A stretch of 64,000 nucleotides of DNA. It comes from Gnetum montanum. Its lineage: Eukaryota; Streptophyta; Gnetopsida; Gnetales; Gnetaceae. The notes below the pieces were generated by a model. The model searched no databases. It saw only the letters and a program-made list of their open reading frames with translations, and was not told the origin of the DNA. The stretch's first letter is position 1. The number at the start of each line of letters is the position of its first letter. Position numbers and translations under genes: made by a program. Shown here in pieces: positions 22,412-32,800 of the stretch. Location of the stretch: assembly GCA_015680685.1 (NCBI GenBank), contig MNCI01023425.1, forward strand, positions 159,715 through 223,714. The letters run 5' to 3'.

Positions 22412-24889
22412 ATGAATATGAATCTAGATCAATCTTCCACGTTGGTGTCTAACACATTTGATACCACAATCTAGTGAAAGCATGCTACGTTAAGTCACAA
22501 ACAATATAATTTCGTTTGTGCCAAAATCCAAGCAGGACTACTAGTGGATTACCTCGATTTAGATGTAAAATTGGACTATGAACGAGTCCACCAGAATGAA
22601 AGAGAGTATAACTCCTCCTTGTTTGACATAATCCCACTCATGGAGTCCTACCACCAATTTTTGTTCCAACTCATCTGTGAAAATAGGCATGATGTAGGGA
22701 CAACCTACGAGGAAGCCTCACAAAGGGAGGAAGACGATTTTGAGGCCTACTCTAAACATGAGAGCCACCTCCACAACATCTTCCAACAACCACTCCTAGT
22801 ACAGCCCCTCCTCGATTTGGTCCATCCATCCTCTCCAAAATAGTGACCATGCCAATTTAGCCTTCCTCACAAGCAACTAATGCATTTGCCCAGCGCTATG
22901 CTTATGCAAGGGCCAACTCCCAGTCCCAAACAACTCAGCCATCCTACATCTTGCCTATCTCATTAGTGTCTACGATGTCCATCCAACCCATCCATGTGTG
23001 GCCCACTCCAATCACCATACCCATCGCTCAACCATTACATCAACAATCGTCCACTATGATGTTAAACTAGCAACATTTGTCTGCTACGATGTTAAACTGG
23101 TAAACTTCACAACCAAAAATTCTACCCTATACTATGAAACTAACCCAAGCCCAACCAATGCAACTAGCTGGCACATCACCAAGCTTGATGGAGGAGATCA
23201 ATCGACTTAAGGCTACCTCCTCTAACACCATTAAGGTGGTGAACTTCTACCAAAATGATCCCATAAGTCCTATGGTACCACCTCTAACTCTCCCAACTGC
23301 CTCAATTTACCAAGTACAACGGTGAAGGGGACCCTAATGCACACTTGCTTACATTTCGATCTGAAGGCCTACTCCTTTAAGCTTGGCCACACAATATTAT
23401 GCACATGTTCTCCATGTCACTCACTGGCAAGGCCTTGGATTGGTATCATGTAATACCCAAGGCCTAAATCTCCTCTTTGGAGGATCTCATAACCAAGTTT
23501 GTGACATGCTTTAGGTACAACCTAAATCCTGAAGCAACCCTTGACCAGCTGATGAAAGTTAAACAGTGGCCTCTAGAGCCAATGCCAAAATTCCTCCAAT
23601 GTTGGAATGCTACATTAAGTGAAATGCATGAACCCCTGGTAGAAGCACACCTACTGGCCTTCCTTAAAGGTGCAGTAAATGACTTTATTAATTCCAAACT
23701 GTATTATCTAGCCCCAAAGTCTCTTAGGAAAGCCTTTGCCCAAGAATAAAACATAGAGGATGCAACACAAGCTAGCAATGATTTAGCCTATGTGGCCTAC
23801 AGAAACTAACATGCTTGCAAGCAAAATATAACAGTGGTAATAGTAGCCACAAGCACAAGAGCACCCAATCGAGGCCTAACAGCTAGGCAGCCCAAAGCCC
23901 CAACTAACAAAATCACCAATCCTAGCACCAAATCACCTACATTGACAGGGGCTACCCAAAAATCCAACTTTTAGCTCAAGGACCTCTCAAAGTATACACC
24001 ACTATCAGTGCAATCCTCTAAACTAGTAGAGCAACTCTTGAAAGCTGGACAAATCCAACACAAACATGTATCGGCAATTACCCACCATAAACATGATAGG
24101 TAGCATAAAATACTAAGGAACCCTTCTTTAGCAATGCCAAATGAGCCCCTAGCTCCACAACACTTCAAGTTGGACCAATACTGTCATTACCACCAATTGG
24201 CTGATCATAGTAGAGACAATTATCGTGCTTTCTAGGATGACTTGCAAAGAATAATAGAACATGGCCAACTGATGATCAACACAGTGAGTCAATCCAACAT
24301 AGATGATGCCTCCTATGTCATAAATTCCATTAGCATAGGTGGTAAGTCTAAACCTACGCAATAACCTTTTGTGATCCATGTGCCTCCCATCAAGGCAAGG
24401 ATTCCCTCATCCTCCACAAGTAAGAGGCCTCTCTTTTTTATCAAAGTGCCACCTTGAGCACCCATAGCACCCTTTGTGATCAAAACTCCACAGCAACCAT
24501 CTACTAAGACGTTAAACTGGCATGATACAACAACAACCACTAAGAAACCTTTTTTTATCAAGGTGCCACAACAAGTTGACGATACAATAACTTTTCCTCA
24601 ATCACCATTTGTCATAAGGATGCCACAGCATGTTGGCCCCTCACCTACCCGAAGCCAAATAGTGGGCACCATCTTGATCCCTCCTCCTTCAAGGGTTGAT
24701 CCCACTAGCAACCCAAGTAGGCCCACCAAATGGCAATGCAAGAGGAAAAATGAGCATCTTGTAACTCCCAAGGCCAAAGAAAAGGCCACAACCAACAAAG
24801 AACAACTAAACACTGGGGTTTGTACCCCCAAGCAGGCCAAGTAGACCAAGCTTAAGTCCACTCCATGAGAGATTTGTCTCTCAAGCCAC
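22412..24889 (+). pseudogene. gag: gag of element D, near-complete but with stops
   Basis: Gag polyprotein. ATG at 22412 (or 22418, MNLDQSSTLVSN) is placed as in C. Then YNFVCAKIQAGLLVDY, an open acidic segment 22544-22843, a Thr/Ser/His-rich stretch that includes two units of the TTAAACTGG motif (23050-23105), the gag core 23134-23860 (VVNFYQNDPISPMVPPLTLP near 23240; LDQLMKVKQWPLEPMPKF near 23545), a zinc-knuckle-like YCHYHQLADHSRDNY at about 24178-24222, and a Lys/Pro/Thr-rich linker (24400-24850). A handful of stops and frameshifts (for example TAG at 22841-22843) inactivate it. It is less decayed than the gag of A and B. Confidence 0.85.
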
Positions 24890-25905
24890 ATGAAGGAAGT
24901 CAAGGCCAACACAACATCCAATGACAAGGACTTCATAGCTGCACTGACCCAGGTGAAACAAACACCAAAGCAAAAGAACACAACATTGAGTTTTTATGAC
25001 CTGGTCATGACCTCATTTGCTCACTACCAAGCATTAGCCCAGATCTTGGCCTCCATTCTTGTTGCAGAGGACATCCCTATAGATGAGGCATCCATCCGTG
25101 CAACAATGCTGCCCCCTACATCACAAGAATTAAGTTCGACATGTTTACTGCTCCACAATAATACAGTTAAAGTCAACCCCAAACAAGGGGAGGTTAATAT
25201 AGCTCCATTATCCATTAGCATTCATGTTGGACAATGGACCATTTGTAGGGTACATGTTGATGATGGTGCAACAACAAACATAGTATTGTACTCCGTCATT
25301 GACAAGCTAGGCCTGGCAAATGAATTCAGGCCAACCAAAACCACATATCTAAAATCCTTTAATGGATCAAATGTCACCGTTAGGGGTATAATCAACTTAG
25401 CCTTTGTGGCAAGAGAGAAATTCCCTACTAGCGTAGATTTCACCATCATAGAGGAGATGCCTAGTTTCAACATGATTCTAGGTAGGCCTTGGCTAGCCCA
25501 ACTAAGGGCCATCTCCTCTCCCATCCACTAAGAAATCCACCTTCCATACGAAGGTGGTCAAGTTATCATCCATGGTGATAATGCTTCCTCTTCAACTATC
25601 CATGACATAAACATGGCACAAGTTTTGGAAGAAGAATTCTTTAGTGGTACACCTATGGCAACCAATGTAGTGCCTAAGGCCAACACACCCAAACTAGTGG
25701 TTGAAGCCAATAGCCTCCCAGAGGATCCTAAGCCTTGCACTCTCCCTAATCCATGCCTAGTTAAGAAGCAACTACATGACCAAGACTTTTCCTTAGCCAA
25801 AAATGTGCTAGATGCTTACCTACCCTTTGCCTCCACTTGCCATGGATTTTTGACATTCATTTACATCACATTAGCCTACGCATTTACATTTTTCCTACTT
25901 ACTTA
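24890..25905 (+). pseudogene. aspartic protease and C-terminal tail of element D
   Basis: A 213-codon open stretch (24890-25531) reads through the whole retropepsin. It opens with a segment shared with A and C (KDFIAALTQVKQ near 24925). The active-site-like VDDGATTNIVLY is near 25257-25290, the flap-like YLKSFNGSNVTVRG near 25347-25388, and the MILGRPWLAQL block near 25473-25505. After the stop at 25529-25531 a related tail continues in other frames and ends with a TAG at 25904-25906. No RT follows, which marks D as gag-protease only. It is the best preserved protease in the window and the reference for A, B and C. Confidence 0.87.
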
Positions 25906-25906
25906 G

Positions 25907-26215
25907 ATCAGGCATTTCATTTTGTTTACATGTTTTTTTTACTTTGTTTATGCATCCATCCATTTAGCTTACACATTACATCTAAAAACATAAAACTATA
26001 AAACATAAAACTACAAAAATGCATGGCTTGAAAAGCCCTTAAACTAGCCTATGACTCGAAACAACCTAAAACTATCACTTTTTGCATTGCTTTCCTTTCA
26101 TTCATACATTTTAACTTGGTTTACAGTAGATGTTGCTTGATGTTTTTTTTTAGTTAATTTTTGTAGGATTTTGTAGACACACAACATGACTATGTGTGTA
26201 GTATCACACCTTCTA
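25907..26215 (+). other. gene-free stretch after D protease
   Basis: T-rich text with a run of AAAACATAAAACTA units near 25985-26020 and isolated CTTAAACTAGCC/AACCTAAAACTA words. No coding region seen. In A, B and C the antisense gene and pol would begin beyond this point; here they are absent. Confidence 0.5.
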
Positions 26216-26545
26216 TAAGCAAGGTAAGCACCAGTCCACTATGACTATAAATTAGCACAGATAGTCTATTATGACTATAAACGAGCATAGATAGTCTGCT
26301 ATGACTATAAATGGGCACAACTCATCCACTATGACTATAAACTAGCACAACTCATCTACTATGACTATAAATTGGCACAACTCGTCCTTGGGCTATGACG
26401 TTAAACTAGCACAACATCCAATATTTGCTACGACATTAAACTAGCATCTAATAGTCTGCTAGGACTATAAACTAGCACATCATAGTTTGCCAAGACCTTA
26501 AACTGGGTTCACAGTCTACCAGGACTTTAAATTGACATGTAGTTA
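26216..26545 (+). repeat. TTAAACTGGCA-type motif array, element D
   Basis: About nine units, spaced 25-60 bp, of the form CCACTATGACTATAAATTAGCACA, GCTATGACGTTAAACTAGCACA and GCCAAGACCTTAAACTGG. The array sits between the end of protease and the 3'UTR. Confidence 0.8.
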
Positions 26546-27629
26546 ATATGATCCAAACACTTGTCATTGCCTTGGGAGCATTCACAGCATCATCGCCTCA
26601 AACCATTCTGGTGATTCTTTTGGAGCACCTACCATTAGTGCAACATTTAGAACACTTGCAGCATCATTGCCCTAGCACCTTCACTAGTGTCCTAAGCACT
26701 TGCAACTAGCACAGCATTTGACACTTTCACAGCATCTTCGCATCCAGCACTTGCATTTCATGCTTTGCATTTTTCTTGTCCTCTCTGAGTTGTGTTTGGA
26801 AGACAAAGCTTTGGAGGCAGTTGTGCAAAGGTGCATCTCCTCGTAGCAACAAGTTATCATGTTTCTCTGATGTGCATGATTGGACTAGTTGAGCCACTCA
26901 AGAGTGCACATCCTCCTCATCCCTGTTACAGCCTATGCACATCCATTTCTTCATCTTAATATCTTCATATCCTCCTCATACTCATGATTTCACACTCCTC
27001 TGATGCATATGCACTGTGACACACATGGCATTCCCTTCACATCAACTATAGAACCCATGGTTGATGTAACATAATTCATCCTATGGGATGCCTCGATTGT
27101 GTGGTAAAGGCCTAAGCAGATGTAACATGAATCATTCCTGGGAGGAAACATCTATCCTATAGATGCAATGTGATGTGTCAAAACAAAGCCCATCTTCCTA
27201 ATGACTAACTTGCATCTAACATTTAGTAGTAAGTCGAACCCAAAGAAAATTTGCCTCATAAAAAAAATCAACAATGCTACAACTTTGAATTGGTCCATCC
27301 TTGGATGAACTTTGGCCCTCCCATGTGTACTCTAATGAAAGGTCAACATTTTAGGGGCAAGCTACTTCATGCCATGATCACCATCAGCCATGCTAAATTT
27401 GCATCTTACACTATGATCCCCTGTTTGCATTTTGTTCCCACTATTTAAATTTCATCTCCTTAGCATTGCCTATATCCCTTCTACCCTAACATAACCTTAT
27501 CCTCGTAACACTCTTGAGCATGGTAAGAAAATATCTAATTTTATGCTGACAAATGACATTGGTGACATATCTGCTATGGTGTTTTGTAATTCTTTATCAA
27601 GATCTTTCAGGCCACTTCTCTAGACATCA
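26546..27629 (+). other. 3'UTR of element D
   Basis: No coding region. It holds CACTTGCAGCATC-type short repeats at 26570-26770, and text homologous to A's 3'UTR (GAGTTGTGTTTGGAAGAC near 26788 versus GAGTTGTGTTTGTAGGAT near 51307; CATGATTTCACACTCC and ACATGAATCATTCC near 26980-27140). This shared UTR ties D to the giant family. Confidence 0.6.
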
Positions 27630-27644
27630 ACAAAGAGGGGCCAT
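27630..27644 (+). other. polypurine tract, element D
   Basis: CAAAGAGGGGCCAT directly before the 3' LTR start TGAAACACC. B has the matching AAAAAGGGGCCAT (49236-49249), and A has AACAAAGAGGAACTAA (52029-52044). Confidence 0.8.
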
Positions 27645-28640
27645 TGAAACACCATAAAATTTTAGGCCTCAATAGCACAACTGCAAATATGGCTAAGTGT
27701 TACACACTGTTACATGCTGCTATGCTGCATAGCGTAGCACCTTGCTACTACCTTGCTATTGCATCATGTAGCACCTTGCTACTACCTTGCTACTACGTAG
27801 CAAAGCACCTTGCTATTGCCTTGCTACTGTGTGGTGTAGCACCTTACTACTGCGTAGCGTAGCACCCTATTAGGAATTATTATGCTATGTTACATGCTAT
27901 TACATGTTGTTACATGTTGTTACCCACCACATTATCATGCAACACCTAAATTGCATTTTGGGCTAACCCTAGTTCTTTAAATACCTATGCGCCCTCTTTT
28001 TTGGGAGAGGCAAGCAGAGGAAGGAAAAGGAGGAGGACGAGGCTTCCTTCTTTCTTCACTAGCAAGGGATTTGGCATCTTGGCATTTTAGTGCTTAGCTT
28101 TATGGGTGAACGAGACCCAGAGCACACCACACCGACAGAGAGTCATAACTACATTGCACGATACACTGTGACTACTAACCTAGGAGACACAGTTTATCAC
28201 AATGAGCACTAGATTTCATAGCTCGATACCACCGAGGTTGTGAATCCACTCTTACTGTGCCTATTGTACACTTTGTATACTTGTACCCTTTTTCGGGGTG
28301 GTGAGTATTTCTATTCAAACTCTCTTTTTGGCTTATTACAGCATTTATCTGGCATTGTCAACCATTCAATCATGTCTACTGTCCTGTTACACGCTTAACA
28401 TGTTTCTATTGTTGTGCACATTATGTTTTATTTTCTTATTTTACCACCAGGTGTTCTATCTAAAATCATTATTTGCAAAAGGGTTATTGTACACTGGTTA
28501 AGTCCATGTTTGATCAACTAGACCGTTCAGGGCACCCTGAATCCATTTTTTGCAATACTTCCCTCACACAGATTCGGGGTTAGGTTGTGTGCCTGAAGAC
28601 CTCTCGGTGTTTCCAGTCATTAACGTTTTCTATCACTACA
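27645..28640 (+). repeat. 3' LTR of element D
   Basis: Starts TGAAACACCATAAAATTTTA and ends TTTTCTATCACTACA, followed by the target duplication. TATA-like TTTAAATACC at 27976-27985. It matches the 5' LTR along its length apart from the shorter GTAGC array. Confidence 0.9.
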
Positions 28641-29131
28641 TATAACTCTTAAGTCCTTCAATGTATCAAGAGTTGTAATCAAAGGGCCTATCTCCTTAGA
28701 TTTTGTAGCCAGAGAACAATTTCCTACAATTGCAAACTTCTTGGTGGGGAAGAGACATCCAAATTTAAATTATCCTAGGAAGATATTGGTTAGCTTAATT
28801 ATGAGTTGTCTCCTCACCCATCCATTAATAAATTCACCTTCCTTATGAGGGAGGTAAAAAAATCATTCATGATAACAACATGGTTGCCCCTACTGTCAAC
28901 AATGTAGACATAGAATAGGTATCCAAAGTGTAGCTTTAAGAAGAATCTCCTAGTCATGAAGAGTAAAAGCCCAAGATAAGAAATGATTATAAGAAAAAGA
29001 AATGGAATACATTATGGGATGAAATCCCCTTTAACATTGTAAGTGAAGGGGATGGTGAATAAAAGCTTATGTAGAGTAGGCCTTACTTACTTCCTAATCT
29101 TGCAAAGATTAGGAAGAACCTACATAAGTAA
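28641..29131 (+). pseudogene. protease of element B, second part and gag-protease tail
   Basis: Continues B's protease after D: TLKSFNVSRVVIKGPISLDFVA near 28645-28712, then the damaged ILGRPWL block near 28770-28800. The tail has SEGDGE and RPYLLPNLAKIRKNLHK, ending with TAA at 29129-29131, equivalent to A's TGA at 3009. The triplet before is AAG, so the possible splice donor AA/GTAACA overlaps the stop (GT at 29128-29129). Confidence 0.8.
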
Positions 29132-29369
29132 CATTTACCTTAACCTTCCCATGATTCTAAGACCAGATGCACTAATAGCCATATAGCCTTACTTTTCATT
29201 TATAATTATATATATATATATACTCTATGCAATTGTTGTTTTATGCTTCATGTAGATAGCCTAATGCATGTAGTCTAAATTTGTTTGCAATTTTACCTAT
29301 TTTCTACCATATTTATTTGTTTTTACTTATGTTTTAAACATTAAAAAGTGTCTCTTTCATGCATGATCC

Positions 29370-29580
29370 ACTATGATCTCAAACTAGCATTATCATCTAC
29401 TAAGATGTTAAAATGGCACTATCATTTGCTAAGACGTTAAACTGGCACTATGGTTTACTATGATCTTAAACTAGCATTATCGTCCACTAAGACATTAAAC
29501 TATTACTATAGTTTGCTAAGACTCTAAACTGGTGATATGACCTGCCATGGCCTTAAACTGGAAAAATTGTATAACTTATG
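29370..29580 (+). repeat. TTAAACTGGCA-type motif array, element B
   Basis: About seven units such as CACTATGATCTCAAACTAGCATTATC, CTAAGACGTTAAACTGGCACTATGG and GCCATGGCCTTAAACTGG, spaced about 30 bp. Same position as in A (3240) and C (61484). Confidence 0.82.
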
Positions 29581-29889
29581 GCCACAATGATCTAAAACCA
29601 GTGAACATCCCTTTTATTACTGTATCTCTCTTTTCTTATCCTATTATCACATCAATTATCCATTGGATTTTATAACCAAAAACATGAAGATAGCCATTTT
29701 CAATGTTTACAACATTTACTACTATGGATACATATAGCCAAAATAAAACCAATATTTAAATTGAAAATTAAAATGTCCATAACATGTATCCATAATCACA
29801 ATGTGTGGCAATGATGCCAAAGCATAACCATCCATAACATAGTTTTAGCCAACCATAGCTACAAACATGGAAAAAAAATGAAATAGCCA

Positions 29890-32800
29890 ACAAGATACAC
29901 TGAAGATGGCTACTGAGTGGCATCCAAAGGAGAAAGTGGTGGCTCATTCCCATGCTCACTTCTAGGGTTTCTAACGTCTCATAAGGTCTAAAATGTAGCA
30001 GCATATAGCTATTTATTAACCAATAGCCAAAACCATAACTTAAAATAAAAGCTAAAACATAAAATAATTCAAACTTGTAGAGAGTCTGGCTCCATTACTT
30101 TTGGGGATAGATGGGGAAGTCCTTCCTCCAAATGATGGAGGATCTAGTTCTCTGTCATGTTAACCTATTCAATATCCCCAAGATCAACCCTAGAAAAAAT
30201 GCCATTCCTACCTATAGGAGTCCAAGTAGGAGGCTCAAGAGTAGTAGCAGCTATAGAGATCTCACTTGCAACCATGGTGATTTGAAGAGTAGGGGGTTAC
30301 TTTACCTTAAGAATACTTTCAAAAAGTTCATAAGCACTTTCTACCTAGATACCCTGAATGAATAGCTCTCTCTTGTGTTGTTCAACCAACTCTTCCATAA
30401 GCCATTTTAGGTAGGCCCCACAATCAGCCTTATACTAATGCTTGTGGGCCTTTTGTGTCTTGCCCCACCCTAGGACCTAAGCATAGTGATCCTTCTAATC
30501 CTTAACCTTTTGGAAGATGAGGTCAATCTACATATTTTGCTTCACCATCTTGCATAGGATTGCTACTTTGTCTTGAACAAGATGCTAGTAGTACGTCCAT
30601 GTGATCTCCTTAGTCTGTAACCCTCCCAAATTAGCCATTTGTGCTTTTACAAAGGCTTTATGGTCTTAGAGATCCCTAATCATGTCCTCCTACTTTTTAG
30701 TCTTTTTCCTCAAGGCCACAACTTCCTTCCATAGGGATTCCTTGGACCTCTTTATCTTCCATAAATTTTTTGGGCACGACATCACTAAATTAGTAGTAGT
30801 CTCGTAAAACTTCATGGGTATAGTAGACACATCAAAGGGACATCTAGGTAAGGATTATACCTTCATGTCTCTGTTGGGGTCCCACTCCATGGATAGTACT
30901 ACACAAAGCATAAAACAAAACCATAAGATAAAACCGAAGATAGCCTTAATGCAAATAAAGCCTATGACCAAAGTACATAAAACAAATCCCTTACCTATCT
31001 TAGGTGTGACCTAATGCAATTGATTGATGATGTCCTTAGTCATCCCATGTAGGAACTCTACTTTGTCTAGAGTCTCTACCCATGGTTTTGCATGAAACAC
31101 TGGGGTGTAAGCTTGCGATGGTGGCTCAAGAAGTACACTAAGTATAACAAACATTGGATGGTTAGGATGACATTCAAAGATAACAAACATTGAAAATGCT
31201 AAGGTATAGGCATACCTGGCTCCTCCTCCTCTTCCTCCTTTGGGATGATGATGGGAGAGGTACTTAGTACTACCTCATCAAATAAGGCATCTAGATCATC
31301 TACACCAACATTGGCAAGTCATTCAACCATAGGTTGCTTTAGGAGTGCCTCTTTTGTACACTAATATTTTGCCTTTTTAGTAGCTTGGGCTACTATAACT
31401 TGATGCTTATCTACAACCATAACACATAGAAGACTAGTTAACACACAACACTATAAAGTAGCCAAAAAATTTTAAAACATGAAGCCAAAGTTAAACAAAG
31501 CATACATGAAACTACTTGCTATGATGGATTAAGCTTAAAATTAAGCTTCTTTGGGGTAGGTTGATCTAATTCTGGGGGTGTCTCCTTCATAGGCCTCTTG
31601 AATTTCTATCTAGCTACCCCTTTGACCTTCATGCACTATCATTTGGCATCTTGAATACTTTCAAGAAATGAAGGGGGCTTCTCATCATCAATATTGTCAG
31701 GAGACTCATGCCCCCTAACATCAAAATTCTTAGTGGTGATGGATAATGTTTCATCCATCCCCTTTGGTGGGTTCTAGGCCTACATTGTTGGATAAATATG
31801 CTTTATTGAAGGCCTAGAAAGTTGGCTTGGGTCTTGGGAAATCCATCATACATTCCTATACACCACTAGAAACTCCACAAACCTCTTTAGATAACCTATG
31901 AAAAATGCAAACTGCATATGTATTATCATAGAGGTGTCAACATAAAGTCTAAGGATCTCCTCTTGAAGCCCAATAGCCAGAGTAGTAGTCCAATTAAATC
32001 TAATGCCATCCATCAAGACCTTCTTAAAGGTCCACCCCTATGCTAGGCTGATTATCGTCTTTTGTGATAGTATTTTGGGGAACACACAAGACCTAAACAA
32101 AGGGTATTATTCATTTTCGTTAGGGTTCATGAAGCTATCCATCAAAATTCCAGACTGACACATGTTGGAACTAAGCCACTCTAGAACTTTCTTGTGATGG
32201 CTTGATTCCCTCATCATCCTCATGGGAACCTTTGTCCCATTACTAGGGATAATAAACAAGTCATGAAAGAGGCTAGCACCAATATCGATGTTCATCATAA
32301 CACCTTAGATGATGGTGCTAATGTGACCAACCTCCTCATCAAAGGAGTTCATAACATACAACATCTCCACAATAGGAATCGAATGAATAGGTATCATAAA
32401 TACATCAAGGAAACTTTCACACAAGATGTTTGCTTGAATATATCTAGGCACCTATTCCTTTAGCCACTCCTACATTGATGTCACATCACTAAACTTCAGG
32501 ATGAGGGTATCCTCATGACGTGAACGTGAAAGTGCTATAGTGACATCAGTTCAGGTGGAAGGTCCTATGAAGCAATAACCAAAGGTTAGCATCTATATGA
32601 GGAATTTAACAACCAAGAAAATCAATAGAACACTTAAATGCATAAAATAATATAAAATATATGTTCACCTTTACTTTTCTTCTGTGGTGTGGAGGTTCTA
32701 GCTACAAGGGTCTGATTCAAGCTATAGGCATCTACCCACTAGTTGTGCATTATGCCATCATCCTTGCACTTTTTCGTATGCAAGGTTAAACCTATTGGTG

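Larger units (their letters stand above)
21104..28640 (+). mobile_element. Element D: complete non-autonomous LTR retrotransposon (gag-protease only)
   Basis: Flanked by two related LTRs (21104-22218 and 27645-28640), with a PBS at 22224 and a polypurine tract at 27630-27644. Target duplications are CATAA (21099-21103) and TATAA (28641-28645), four of five bases equal. It is inserted in B's protease. It contains gag and protease but no RT, RNase H, integrase or antisense gene. Its 3'UTR is homologous to A's 3'UTR, so it looks like a deletion derivative or parasite of the giant family. LTRs differ by eye at roughly one base in ten, so it is old. Confidence 0.9.

Noticed and set aside
24598-24981. 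127-codon minus-strand open frame
   Set aside because: It lies opposite D's gag linker and protease start, which have clear family homology; it has hydrophobic low-complexity content and no counterpart in other copies.
29206-29222. (TA)n run as a possible regulatory site
   Set aside because: Simple microsatellite, no further support.
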